NCBI RefSeq assembly: GCF_000383095.1
Contig: NZ_AORL01000010.1
Coordinates: 612,334-676,333, forward strand
Direction: 5' to 3'
Length of the DNA: 64,000 nt
From: Sphingomonas sp. PR090111-T3T-6A
GTDB taxonomy: Bacteria; Pseudomonadota; Alphaproteobacteria; Sphingomonadales; Sphingomonadaceae
Part shown: positions 18,578 to 29,963 of the stretch, in pieces
Numbering within the stretch: the stretch's first letter is position 1
Layout of the letters: each line of letters starts with the position of its first letter
Notes under the pieces: generated by a model
The model's input: the letters and a program-made list of their open reading frames with translations, nothing else
What the model was told of the DNA's origin: nothing
Databases searched by the model: none
Translations under genes and position numbers: made by a program

Positions 18578-19130
18578 CACTCGATATGGATGCATCGGAC
18601 GATGCTTTTCCGCCACGGCCGAACTGCTGCATCAGCAATTTTATGCCGCGCACAATATGTTTTTCCACCGTGCTTTCCGAAAGCCCGAGCGCGGCGGCGA
18701 CATCGCGCTGCGAAAGGCCCTCGACGCGGCGGAGCTGGAAGGCCCGCCGCGTCTGGCGCGGCATGGCGGCGATGGCGTGGGCGACGCGGGCCAGTTCGTC
18801 GCGTCCGATGGCCTGCTGCTCGGGGCTCGGCATGTCGGCGGGCTGGTCCAGCGTCTCCAGGTCGGTGACCGAGCCGATCGCCACCACGCGCGAGCGGCGC
18901 AGATCCTGCAACAGGATCGATTTGGCCACCTGGAAGGCATAGTTGCGCGGGTTGCGGATCGAGGCCACGTCCGCGCGCTGGACGAGGACGGCGTAGGTTT
19001 CCTGCACGAGATCGTCGATCTGATCCCCGCTCAGGAAGGCGAATCGGGCCAGCCAATCCCGGAGCGCACGCTCATGGGGCAAGATGCAGTCAGCGAGCCA
19101 CTGAGCGCGATCGTCGAAGGGGAGGGCCAT
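18525..19130 (-). CDS. ECF sigma factor, FecI type
   Basis: The roughly 201-residue protein has sigma region 2 (FLSGDQIDDLVQETYAVLVQRADV) and region 4 with the helix-turn-helix GLSQRDVAAALGLSESTVEKHI. The order sigma, FecR, TonB receptor is the classical cell-surface signalling arrangement. It should direct transcription of the receptor and hydrolase when ligand binds. I prefer the ATG at 19130 (MALPFDDRAQ); ATG codons at 19142 and 19145 are also in frame. The C-terminal tail after region 4 (about 35 residues, acidic and Arg-rich) is encoded within the overlap with fecR. Confidence 0.9.
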   Translation of the reverse strand: MALPFDDRAQWLADCILPHERALRDWLARFAFLSGDQIDDLVQETYAVLVQRADVASIRNPRNYAFQVAKSILLQDLRRSRVVAIGSVTDLETLDQPADMPSPEQQAIGRDELARVAHAIAAMPRQTRRAFQLRRVEGLSQRDVAAALGLSESTVEKHIVRGIKLLMQQFGRGGKASSDASISSDEGRAFAEDRARNRAEH

Positions 19131-19194
19131 GGCCCCTCTCATCACGCCGGATTGTTACAGGCTGAAGAAGCGCCGCGAACATTGCGGCACGAGG

Positions 19195-19220
19195 CGCCGT
19201 GGCCGGGGGTGGCCACGGCG
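19195..19220 (-). terminator. Hairpin after the exported methyltransferase gene
   Basis: A perfect 10-bp stem (CGCCGTGGCC with GGCCACGGCG) and a 6-base loop lie 9 bases past the methyltransferase stop. There is no T-run on either strand, so this is a weak or factor-assisted terminator at best. It also insulates the sigma factor gene that follows. Confidence 0.45.
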
Positions 19221-19229
19221 GTTGCCATC

Positions 19230-20123
19230 TCAGTGCGCGTCCGGGGCCGCTGGCGCCGGCGCGGGCGCGTTGGGATCGGGCTTCACGAACTTGAGCGTCA
19301 TGCGGTCGCTCTCGCCGATGGCCGCATATTTGGCCTTGTCCTGATCGCCCAGCTCATAGGTGGGCGGCAGCGTCCACACGCCCTTGGGGTGATCGTGATC
19401 GTCCTTGGGATTGGCGTTGATGTCGCTCGCTCCGGCGAACTGGAAGCCCGCCGCCATCGCCAGCCGGATCACGGTGGAGCGCTTCACATAGCCGGTGGTC
19501 TTCTCGCGCGCGCTGTCCATCGTCTCGGGAAGGCGATGCTCTTCGATGCCGAGCACGCCGCCGGGCTTGAGCACGCGGAACCAGTCCGCGAAGGCCTGCG
19601 GGGCGTTGCCGTCACCGGCCTGCTCGGGCGAGCCGAGGAGGTTGTGGATGTTGCGGAAGGTCACGACCATGTCGGCGGTGCCGTCCGGCACGAGCTGGTT
19701 GGGCTGGCCCTCGGTAAAGGGCGTCACCTGCGTCTTGCCGTAGCGGGCGGCGTCGGAGGCGAGCAGTTCCTGATATTTGTCGGTCGACTTGCCCGGCGGC
19801 ACCGCCGCGACGAAATGGCCGTTCGCCGCGAGGTAGGGCGCGAGAATCTCGCTGTACCAGCCGCCGCCCGGCAGCATCTCCACCACCGTCATGTCGGGCT
19901 TCAAACCGAAGAAGCTCAGCGTCTGGGCGGGGTGGCGATATTTGTCGCGGGCGCGGTTTTCCGCCTTGCGGCCGGTGTCGGCGACGGCCTTGGCGATGTC
20001 GGGATCGACCGTGGCGTGCTGGGTGGCCGCAACCGGCGCGGCATGGCGCACCGGCGCCTTGGCGGCCAGCAGGGGTGAGGTCGCGAGCGCGATGGCGGGG
20101 AATAGGATCAGGACGGAACGCAT
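19230..20123 (-). CDS. Exported class I SAM-dependent methyltransferase-like protein
   Basis: The 297-residue precursor begins with a signal peptide (MRSVLILFPAIALATSPLLAA). The mature part has TVVEMLPGGGWYSEILAPYL, a glycine-rich SAM-binding motif I, then FRNIHNLLGSPEQ and DWFRVLKPGGVLGIEEH, which match motifs IV to VI of class I methyltransferases. The C-terminus is Pro/Ala-rich. An exported methyltransferase is odd because SAM is cytoplasmic, yet this type is widespread in proteobacteria. Its substrate and activity are unknown; it may have lost catalysis. It is not obviously in an operon with cpaF, whose stop lies 71 bases upstream. Confidence 0.78.
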   Translation of the reverse strand: MRSVLILFPAIALATSPLLAAKAPVRHAAPVAATQHATVDPDIAKAVADTGRKAENRARDKYRHPAQTLSFFGLKPDMTVVEMLPGGGWYSEILAPYLAANGHFVAAVPPGKSTDKYQELLASDAARYGKTQVTPFTEGQPNQLVPDGTADMVVTFRNIHNLLGSPEQAGDGNAPQAFADWFRVLKPGGVLGIEEHRLPETMDSAREKTTGYVKRSTVIRLAMAAGFQFAGASDINANPKDDHDHPKGVWTLPPTYELGDQDKAKYAAIGESDRMTLKFVKPDPNAPAPAPAAPDAH

Positions 20124-20194
20124 GGTGGCTCGTCTCCGGAAACGGGATGCGCCGATGCTGGCGCGCCCATGATCCGAAGACAAGCCGTCTCGCG

Positions 20195-21682
20195 TTACAG
20201 GCAGGCTTCGAGGAAGGGCTGGTCGAAGCCGTACTGCTTGGCCTTGTCCAGCGTGTAGGGGCGCAGGCCCATCGAGCGATATTCGCCGACGATCTTCCCG
20301 TCCGCGCTCTCGTCGAGATATTCGAACTTGAACAGTTCCTGCGTGACGATCACCGGGCCTTCCATGCCGATCACCTCGGTGATGTTGGTCACGCGGCGCG
20401 AGCCGTCGCGCAGGCGCTTCACCTGGATGATGAGATCCACCGAATCCGCGATCTGGCGGCTGATGGCTTCCTTGGGCACCTTGATGTCCGACATCATCAC
20501 CATGTTCTCCATGCGGGCCAGCGCCTCGCGCGGAGAGTTGGAGTGGAGCGTGCACATCGAGCCGTCGTGGCCGGTGTTCATGGCGCTGAGCATGTCGAAA
20601 CATTCAGCGCCGCGAATCTCGCCGAGGATGATGCGATCAGGCCGCATACGCAGCGCGTTCTTGACGAGATCGCGGATCGAGACCTCGCCCTGGCCTTCGA
20701 GGTTCGGCGGGCGGGTTTCGAGCGGCAGCCAGTGCGGCTGCTGGAGGCGGAGTTCGGCCGCGTCCTCGATCGTCAGCACGCGCTCGCCGGGGTCGATCAT
20801 CTTGGAGAGCGCGTTCAGCATCGTCGTCTTGCCCGAGCCCGTGCCGCCCGAGATGACGATGTTGAAGCGGCTCGCGCCCGCGATCTTGAGCGCCGTCGCC
20901 ATCTTGGCCGACATCGAGCCGAAGCCCGCCATCATGTCGAGCGTGATCGGCTTGGCGGAAAACTTACGAATCGAGATGGCCGTGCCGCGCAGCGACAGCG
21001 GGGGCACGATCACGTTCACACGAGAGCCGTCGGGCAGGCGCGCGTCGGCGAGCGGCGTGGTCTGGTCGACGCGGCGGCCGACCTTGTTCACGATGCGCTG
21101 GGCGATCTGGAACAGGTGTTGCTCGTCGCGGAACTGGATCGGCGCGATCTGGAGCTTGCCCTTCTTTTCGATGAAGGTCTGCTCCGGGCCGTTGACCATG
21201 ATGTCGCTGACGTCCGGGTCGGCCAGCAGCTCCTCGAGCGGGCCATAGCCGAGCAGCTCGTCGACCAGCACCTTCTCCAGCGCGAACTGCTCGCGGCGGT
21301 TGAGGTTGATCTTCAGCTCGGCGAGCACCTCGGAGATGATCGGGCGGAATTCCTCGGCCAGCTCGTCCTTGGTGAGCGTGGCGGCGGCTTCCGGGTCGAC
21401 GCGCTCCAGCAGGCGGGGGAGCACCTGCTCCTTGATCTTATGGACCGAGGCGTCGAAGCCCTCGGCCTTGTGCGATGCGGCCTCGCCGGAGCCCGCCTGA
21501 CGGCTCGCGAGCCGCGCCATGGCATCGCCGGTGGGGGCGGGCTCGGGAGCGGGCGGAGGCGGCGCCGCTTCGGCCGGGAATGCGGAGGCAGCGGCGTCGG
21601 GGCTCTGCATCGGGCGGGCCACGCCGAAGGCAGGCCGCTGGCCGGGGCCGCCGATACCATTTCGCTTGCCGAACGCGTTCAT
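20195..21682 (-). CDS. cpaF: CpaF-family secretion/pilus ATPase
   Basis: The 495-residue protein has a Pro/Ala-rich N-terminal extension (about residues 30-55) and the type II/IV secretion ATPase core: DVSDIMVNGPEQTFIE, Walker A GGTGSGKTTMLNAL (about 279-292), the Asp box RVLTIEDAAEL, Walker B MRPDRIILGEIRGAE and the His box MCTLHSNSPREAL. CpaF powers assembly of Flp/tight-adherence pili. No other cpa or tad gene is visible in the window, so the gene stands apart from a pilus cluster here. A CtrA-like box lies 55 bases upstream of the start. Confidence 0.9.
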   Translation of the reverse strand: MNAFGKRNGIGGPGQRPAFGVARPMQSPDAAASAFPAEAAPPPPAPEPAPTGDAMARLASRQAGSGEAASHKAEGFDASVHKIKEQVLPRLLERVDPEAAATLTKDELAEEFRPIISEVLAELKINLNRREQFALEKVLVDELLGYGPLEELLADPDVSDIMVNGPEQTFIEKKGKLQIAPIQFRDEQHLFQIAQRIVNKVGRRVDQTTPLADARLPDGSRVNVIVPPLSLRGTAISIRKFSAKPITLDMMAGFGSMSAKMATALKIAGASRFNIVISGGTGSGKTTMLNALSKMIDPGERVLTIEDAAELRLQQPHWLPLETRPPNLEGQGEVSIRDLVKNALRMRPDRIILGEIRGAECFDMLSAMNTGHDGSMCTLHSNSPREALARMENMVMMSDIKVPKEAISRQIADSVDLIIQVKRLRDGSRRVTNITEVIGMEGPVIVTQELFKFEYLDESADGKIVGEYRSMGLRPYTLDKAKQYGFDQPFLEACL

Positions 21683-21736
21683 CTGATGGCTGCTCTTTTG
21701 ATGTCGCCGGATGTCGACCGGCTTAGGCGGCAAGGC

Positions 21737-21752
21737 TTGAAAATTACTTAAC
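21737..21752 (-). promoter_or_regulatory. CtrA-like binding site upstream of cpaF
   Basis: On the plus strand the sequence reads TTGA-N7-TTAAC, eight of nine bases of the alphaproteobacterial CtrA consensus TTAA-N7-TTAAC. It lies 55 bases before the cpaF start and overlaps the 3' end of the preceding gene. CtrA controls pilus and flagellar genes in Caulobacter and related bacteria, which fits the target. This is a motif match only. Confidence 0.4.
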
Positions 21753-22316
21753 CACTTGATCCGCCGGCGGGGCGAGGCCGACGAAGCGGGGGTCCGTGCG
21801 GAACGGCTCCGCAAGGAAGCGCGCCAACCGCAGGAAGCGTTGCCCGCGCGGCGTAAGGCGGATCTTCCCGTCCTCGGCCGAGATGGTGCCGGAGATCGTC
21901 TGCTCGGCCACGCGCCGGTCGATCTGCCGCATGTCGTGGACATAGTGCTGGACGAAGGCGGCTTCGAGCTGCCGCGTGGTGAGCGGGGAGGCCTGATGCG
22001 CATCGATCTCCGCCAGCAGGAAGACGCTGATCGACCGGTCGATCGTCACCGGCAGCACGATCAGGAACATGAGGTTGGCGCTGAGCGAGAGCGCAGCCGC
22101 CGCAATGATCGCGATGGGCTCGATCGGCCGCCATCGGCCGGCTACCGCCAGGAAGACGCCGAGCAACACCGCGCTCAATCCGCACAACAGCAGCCCACGA
22201 TAGAAGAGGATGTGCACATTCTCGAACAATGGCGTCCAAGTGAGCCCCAGATAGAGCGCGAAGCCGAGGATGGGCGCGGCGACCAGCAACACAAGGGTGC
22301 GAAGGAGCGGGCTCAT
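21744..22316 (-). CDS. Small polytopic membrane protein of unknown function
   Basis: The 190-residue protein has about four hydrophobic segments in its first 100 residues (LLRTLVLLVAAPILGFALYLGL, then GLLLCGLSAVLLGVFLAVAG, then a long stretch ending LMFLIVLPVTI). The soluble C-terminus has ASPLTTRQLEAAFVQHYVHDMRQIDRRVAEQ and GKIRLTPRGQRFLRLARFL. That tail resembles a winged-helix-like fragment seen next to membrane glycosyltransferases, but I cannot assign a family. Its ATG overlaps the stop of the upstream 668-residue membrane protein (ATGA), so the two are translationally coupled and probably act together. Confidence 0.7.
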   Translation of the reverse strand: MSPLLRTLVLLVAAPILGFALYLGLTWTPLFENVHILFYRGLLLCGLSAVLLGVFLAVAGRWRPIEPIAIIAAAALSLSANLMFLIVLPVTIDRSISVFLLAEIDAHQASPLTTRQLEAAFVQHYVHDMRQIDRRVAEQTISGTISAEDGKIRLTPRGQRFLRLARFLAEPFRTDPRFVGLAPPADQVVK

Positions 22317-24319
22317 GGCGTGGGCGCTTTCGTGGGCAGCAGACAGGCGTGCGCGTTCCGATAGACGCAGTTGCCGAGGAAGGGCGGCGTGCCCTGCCGT
22401 TTCCAGCTTGGGTCGCTGTCCGCCATCAGGAGGAAGTCGACCCCCTGCGTCCTCGCCCGGGCCTGCATGTCCGTCAGCGGCATGGGGATGTCGAAGATCG
22501 GCTGCAAGGCTCGGAGCCGGTCGGCGACCTGTTGCCGCGATGCGCCGAAGAGGATGGCGTCCTTGTCGGCGATGCCGGGCCGGTTCCGGCCATATAGGCC
22601 GAAATTGAAGACGCGCGGATGCAGCCCGGCATTGTGCTGGATCACCAGATTGCCGTCGAGGTGGCGACCGGCCCATTCATAGGCTTCGCGCTCGCTAAAA
22701 TCCGTGGTGGGCTCGGTTCCGGGTATGGGGCCGTGCGTCCGGAAATGAGGCGGCCGGATGAAGCGGAAACCGGCCATGTCCCACAGATTCCCGGCGATGC
22801 CGAGGAGCAGGAGGATGCGGAATCCGCCCCGTCGCATGAAGAAGCCGGGCAGGGTGTGGAGGAGGCTCGCCGTCCAGACGATCGCCGGGAACTGGGCGAA
22901 CCAGATCGATCGCCATCCGAGATCGTTGTTGATGATCGTCGAGCGGAAGAAGCTGGCGACGATCAGCGAGACGATCGCTGCGATCAGGAGAAGCGAGCGC
23001 ATGGCATTCGCCTGCCGGGTCTCCCCCGGATGCGCGCGCAGGAAGAGGAGGCTCCCGATCGTGAAGGCGCCGAACTGGATGGCATAGCCGACGGGCAGCA
23101 GCAGAAGCAGGATCAGCGCCAGCGTCACATCGGGGTGGGCGGGCGTGAGCCACCAGAAGGCGAAGCTCCGCACGGTCGGCGCGATGGGGAAGCTCTGGTC
23201 GCTCCGCCCCTGGAGGATGTCGATGATCTGCGGCAGGCAGACGAGAGCGGCCACGACACCTGCGAGGATCAGCGCCGTCGCCGTCGCGCGATCCCCGCGC
23301 CAGAGGCGGGCAAGACACCAGATCGCGAGGATCGGCGCAGCGGTCAGCGCCATCCAGAGCGACATGCCGAAGGCCGAGCCGAAGCACAGTCCCGTCGCGA
23401 CGACCGGCAGGATGTCCGTGCGCCGCCATCCCGGCTCCCGGCGGCAGAGCAGCGCCGCGCCCGTCCAGCAGGCGATCAGCGCGGCCATATGATGCGGCAC
23501 CCAGAGCATCGATGTCAGCGCGAAGCGGACCTCTTCGCTCCAGAGTTCGACCTGCGGCAACGTATAGCCATTGAGCGCATGTTCGATCAGGATGAACGGC
23601 AGGTCCGCACCCGCGATGAAGCACAGGAAGATGGCTGCCAGCAGGAAGCGCCGTTCGCGTCCCTCGCCGATCAGCCCCGCCTCCGCGCCGACGCGCCAGA
23701 GGATGGCGGGGAGCGCGAAGCCCGCCCAGAACAGCGTGGACGCGAAGGCCATCCGGGCGCTGATGAGGTTGCCGGCCACCCAGCGGATTTCGGCGGGGAG
23801 GCAGTAGAAATAGTAATAATAACCCGCCGGCTGGGCGCGGGCAAAGAAGCTGTCGCGCAGCGGCAGGCCATAGTCGGCGATGGACTCCACCACCGCTGCA
23901 TGCTTCACGAGATCGACGACGACGAGGCTCTGATAGAGCCGGCCGTTCCAGTCGACATCGACATAGGCGATCGCCACGACCAGCCACCACAGGCCGGCGA
24001 ACAGGAGCATCGGGCGCGGGATGCGATCGAGCCGCCGGACGATTCCGGTCAGCGGGCGGAGCGCGACGAGCGCCAGCGCGATGCGGAAAGCGAAAGCCGC
24101 CGGGACGTCGAGGAAGCGAATGGCCAGCGCATCGATCGCCGGCAGCACGGAAAAGGCGAGCAGCAGCGCCCAGCCGACCCGCTCCCAGCCTTGCCCGGCC
24201 CGCAGGCCGCCGAAGCGTTCCAGAAGGGCGAGCAGCGCGAAACCCGGCAGCACCCCGAGCAACGGCGTCGCCAGGGTGCCCAGAAGAAGACCGCCCATGT
24301 CTTGGAAGAAAAAGGTCAT
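22313..24319 (-). CDS. Large polytopic membrane protein, GT-C glycosyltransferase-like
   Basis: The 668-residue protein has a dozen or more hydrophobic segments. Early in the chain an acidic loop (YVDVDWNGRLYQSL) is followed by LRDSFFARAQPAGYYYYFYCLP, resembling the first periplasmic loop of GT-C fold lipid-linked-sugar transferases. The C-terminal soluble part contains TDFSEREAYEWAGRHLDGN and WKRQGTPPFLGNCVYRN, as in several uncharacterised membrane glycosyltransferases. Function and substrate are inferred from fold-like features only. It is coupled to the small membrane protein that follows. A weak CtrA-like site lies 42 bases upstream. Confidence 0.55.
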   Translation of the reverse strand: MTFFFQDMGGLLLGTLATPLLGVLPGFALLALLERFGGLRAGQGWERVGWALLLAFSVLPAIDALAIRFLDVPAAFAFRIALALVALRPLTGIVRRLDRIPRPMLLFAGLWWLVVAIAYVDVDWNGRLYQSLVVVDLVKHAAVVESIADYGLPLRDSFFARAQPAGYYYYFYCLPAEIRWVAGNLISARMAFASTLFWAGFALPAILWRVGAEAGLIGEGRERRFLLAAIFLCFIAGADLPFILIEHALNGYTLPQVELWSEEVRFALTSMLWVPHHMAALIACWTGAALLCRREPGWRRTDILPVVATGLCFGSAFGMSLWMALTAAPILAIWCLARLWRGDRATATALILAGVVAALVCLPQIIDILQGRSDQSFPIAPTVRSFAFWWLTPAHPDVTLALILLLLLPVGYAIQFGAFTIGSLLFLRAHPGETRQANAMRSLLLIAAIVSLIVASFFRSTIINNDLGWRSIWFAQFPAIVWTASLLHTLPGFFMRRGGFRILLLLGIAGNLWDMAGFRFIRPPHFRTHGPIPGTEPTTDFSEREAYEWAGRHLDGNLVIQHNAGLHPRVFNFGLYGRNRPGIADKDAILFGASRQQVADRLRALQPIFDIPMPLTDMQARARTQGVDFLLMADSDPSWKRQGTPPFLGNCVYRNAHACLLPTKAPTP

Positions 24320-24360
24320 CGACGCCCCGGTGAACAGGGCTTCGGCTTATGCGGTTTTGC

Positions 24361-24375
24361 TTAATGGCCCGTTAC
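24361..24375. promoter_or_regulatory. Weak CtrA-like site before the membrane-protein pair
   Basis: TTAA-N7-TTAC matches seven of eight bases of the CtrA core and lies 42 bases upstream of the 668-residue membrane protein start, near a CATAAG sequence that could be its -10. A single match of this quality can occur by chance. Confidence 0.2.
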
Positions 24376-24377
24376 GC

Positions 24378-24406
24378 ATAAAGGCGCCGCGATGAAGCGA
24401 CGCCTT
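24378..24406 (-). terminator. Terminator of the atp operon
   Basis: Read on the minus strand, AAGGCG-T-CGC pairs with GCG-G-CGCCTT around a 6-base loop and is followed by TTTAT. It lies about 44 bases after the atpC stop. One mismatch interrupts the stem, so strength is moderate. Confidence 0.5.
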
Positions 24407-24449
24407 CGGGCCTGCCGTTTGATCCGGCAACGTCAGTCGATGATCGGGA

Positions 24450-24716
24450 TCACTCGACGATCGATGCATGCTCCGCCAGCACGGTGAGCCCCTTGGCGGT
24501 GACTTCCGCGAAGCCACCCTGCACGCGGACGCGCTGGGTCACGGTGGTCGCCGAGGAATAGACGAGGATCTCGCCGTCGCGCACCGTCGTCATGAAGGGC
24601 GCGTGGCCGGCCAGCACGCCGAAGTCGCCCTCGGAGCCGGGAACCACGACCATGTACGCGCTCTCCGACAGAAGGCGCTTTTCCGGGGTGACGAGTTCGA
24701 AGTTCAGATCGGCCAT
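24450..24716 (-). CDS. atpC: ATP synthase F1 subunit epsilon
   Basis: The 88-residue protein, [18 protein letters not shown] followed by [20 protein letters not shown] and [20 protein letters not shown], is the beta-sandwich part of epsilon. The C-terminal helical hairpin found in longer versions is absent; this short form is common in alphaproteobacteria. It couples the gamma rotor to the c-ring. It is the last gene of the operon, separated from atpD by 64 bases that contain a palindromic repeat. Confidence 0.95.
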   Translation of the reverse strand: MADLNFELVTPEKRLLSESAYMVVVPGSEGDFGVLAGHAPFMTTVRDGEILVYSSATTVTQRVRVQGGFAEVTAKGLTVLAEHASIVE

Positions 24717-24730
24717 GGTCTTGTCCTGAA

Positions 24731-24759
24731 CCCTCCCCCGCACGGGATGCGGGGGAGGG
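24731..24759. repeat. Palindromic intergenic element between atpD and atpC
   Basis: A perfect 12-bp inverted repeat (CCCTCCCCCGCA with TGCGGGGGAGGG) around a 5-base loop. It shares the CTCCCC/GGGGAG core with the element after fumC at 63934, suggesting a dispersed REP-like family. Lying inside an operon, it may act on mRNA stability. Confidence 0.6.
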
Positions 24760-24780
24760 GAAGTTCCGGGTCGTTACGGC

Positions 24781-26250
<1,470 letters not shown>

Positions 26251-26258
26251 TTAGCCTA

Positions 26259-27143
26259 TCAGAGCGCTTCAGCGCCCGAGATGATCTCGACGAGTTCGGT
26301 GGTGATCGCGGCCTGACGGCTGCGGTTATACTGGATGGTCAGCCGGTTGATCATGTCGCCGGCGTTGCGCGTCGCATTGTCCATCGCGGTCATGCGGCTG
26401 CCCTGCTCCGACGCGGCATTCTCCTGGAACGCGCGGAAGAGCTGGACCGCAATGTTGCGCGGCAGCAGCGCGGCGAGGATCTCCTCCTCGTCGGGCTCAT
26501 ATTCGAACGCGGCGACCGGACCGTTCGGCTTCTCTTCCTCGGCGGCCGCGATCGGCACCGGGATGAGCTGAAGCTCGGTCGGGATCTGCACCAGCGCCGA
26601 CTGGAACTTGGCGAAGAAGAGGTGCGCGACATCGAACTCGCCCGCCTCGTACCGCGCCATGATGTCTTCGGCCACTTCGTGCGCGTCGTCGAACGACACG
26701 GTCTTGATGTGGGTCTGGTCGACCTGATGGACGATCTTGCCCGGGAACAGGCGGTTGATGACCGCGCGGCCCTTCTTGCCGATCAGGTAGAACTTCAGCG
26801 TCTTGCCTTCGGCCTCCAGCTCGCGCGCCTTGCGGACGGCCGCACGCACGATGTTGGAGTTGAACGCACCCGCCAGACCACGCTCGGAGGTCGCGACCAC
26901 CATGAAGTGGACCTGATCCTTGCCCGTGCCGGCCAGCAGCTTCGGGCTTTCCGGGCCGACGGTGACACCCGACGCGAGGCGGGCCATCACCTTGGTGAGC
27001 TCCTCGGCATAGGGGCGACCGGCCTCGGCCGCGTCCTGCGCGCGGCGCAGCTTGGCGGCGGCGACCATCTTCATCGCCTTGGTGATCTTCTGCGTCGACT
27101 TCACCGAGCCGATGCGGATCTTGAGAGCCTTGAGGTTGGCCAT
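26259..27143 (-). CDS. atpG: ATP synthase F1 subunit gamma
   Basis: The 294-residue protein begins MANLKALKIRIGSVKSTQKITKAMKMVAAAKLRRAQ (first 36 residues), the N-terminal helix of the rotor shaft, and ends with the signature RMTAMDNATRNAGDMINRL and a helix ending LVEIISGAEAL. It forms the central stalk that drives conformational change in beta. It lies 26 bases upstream of atpD and 43 bases downstream of atpA, with a palindrome in the latter gap. Confidence 0.97.
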   Translation of the reverse strand: MANLKALKIRIGSVKSTQKITKAMKMVAAAKLRRAQDAAEAGRPYAEELTKVMARLASGVTVGPESPKLLAGTGKDQVHFMVVATSERGLAGAFNSNIVRAAVRKARELEAEGKTLKFYLIGKKGRAVINRLFPGKIVHQVDQTHIKTVSFDDAHEVAEDIMARYEAGEFDVAHLFFAKFQSALVQIPTELQLIPVPIAAAEEEKPNGPVAAFEYEPDEEEILAALLPRNIAVQLFRAFQENAASEQGSRMTAMDNATRNAGDMINRLTIQYNRSRQAAITTELVEIISGAEAL

Positions 27144-27157
27144 CTACTTCCCCGTTG

Positions 27158-27177
27158 GCCCCCGCCGAAGCGGGGGC
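27158..27177. repeat. Short palindrome between atpA and atpG
   Basis: An 8-bp perfect stem (GCCCCCGC with GCGGGGGC) with a CGAA tetraloop. It is probably a small REP-like intercistronic element that could adjust the relative expression of atpA and atpG. Confidence 0.5.
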
Positions 27178-27186
27178 TCGAACCTA

Positions 27187-29273
<2,087 letters not shown>

Positions 29274-29302
29274 GCGCGCTCAATCCCCCGGAAGCTGCAA
29301 AG

Positions 29303-29345
29303 CCCATGTAAAAAAAGGGGGCGCCCAAAGGCGTCCCCGCATGGG
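29303..29345 (-). terminator. Terminator-like hairpin in the atpH leader
   Basis: On the minus strand GGGGACGCC pairs with GGCGCCCCC (one G-U pair) around a 4-base loop and is followed directly by seven T residues (29310-29316), the layout of an intrinsic terminator. An outer repeat, CCCATG and CATGGG, flanks the whole element. No leftward gene precedes it: the next gene at higher coordinates (29502) runs rightward. It therefore lies in the leader of the atp operon, or marks a promoter between it and atpH. The remaining 156 bases up to 29501 hold no gene that I can see. Confidence 0.6.
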
Positions 29346-29501
29346 TCGCCCGGCCGGTTAGCAGGGGAGGGGGGATGATGCAAGGGTAGCGCGGCCAGCC
29401 GCCGGCTTCCGAGCGGAAAGCGGGTTTGAGAGCAAGCGGCGGGACGCGGGGCAGCGTGAAACTGCGGAATAAGGAGTCATGACATCGGAGGAACGACGAT
29501 C

Positions 29502-29963
29502 ATGACCTATCGCATAGAGGGCCTCGACCCCGCCCGCTTCGCCGACGTGGAGGCGCTGCTGGCCGCCGGGGCGATTCGCATGACGGCGGACAAGCCGGGC
29601 GCCTTTCCGTGCCGCGTGACGCTGGAAGATGCCGAGCCGGGCGAGAGCGTGCTGCTTCTCAACCATGTCTCCGCCGACGTGGCGACGCCGTTTCGCGCCT
29701 CGCACGCCATCTTCGTGCGCGAGGGCGCCACGCGGGCGCCAGCCCATCGCGATGCCCCGCCGCCGCTTCTCGACACGCGGCGGCTCAGCCTGCGCGGCTT
29801 CGATGCGGCGGGGATGATGCGCGCGGCGATGGTGGCCGAGCCGGGCGGGGCGGATGCCGGCATTCGGGGGCTGCTGGATGACGAGGAGATCCTCTATGTT
29901 GATGTCCATACTGCCGCCTGGGGATGCTTCCTCGCGCGGGCGGAGCGGAGCGATGATGCCTGA
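29502..29963 (+). CDS. DUF1203 domain protein
   Basis: The 153-residue protein has the DUF1203 pattern: a short N-terminal strand region, PGAFPCRVTLEDAEPGESVLLLNH, ATPFRASHAIFVREGA, and the C-terminal VDVHTAAWGCFLARAERSD. The family is uncharacterised and probably soluble. GGAGGAACGACGATC precedes the ATG. The stop lies 8 bases inside ada, so the two genes are coupled, though a DNA-repair role for DUF1203 is only guilt by association. Confidence 0.85.
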   Translation: MTYRIEGLDPARFADVEALLAAGAIRMTADKPGAFPCRVTLEDAEPGESVLLLNHVSADVATPFRASHAIFVREGATRAPAHRDAPPPLLDTRRLSLRGFDAAGMMRAAMVAEPGGADAGIRGLLDDEEILYVDVHTAAWGCFLARAERSDDA

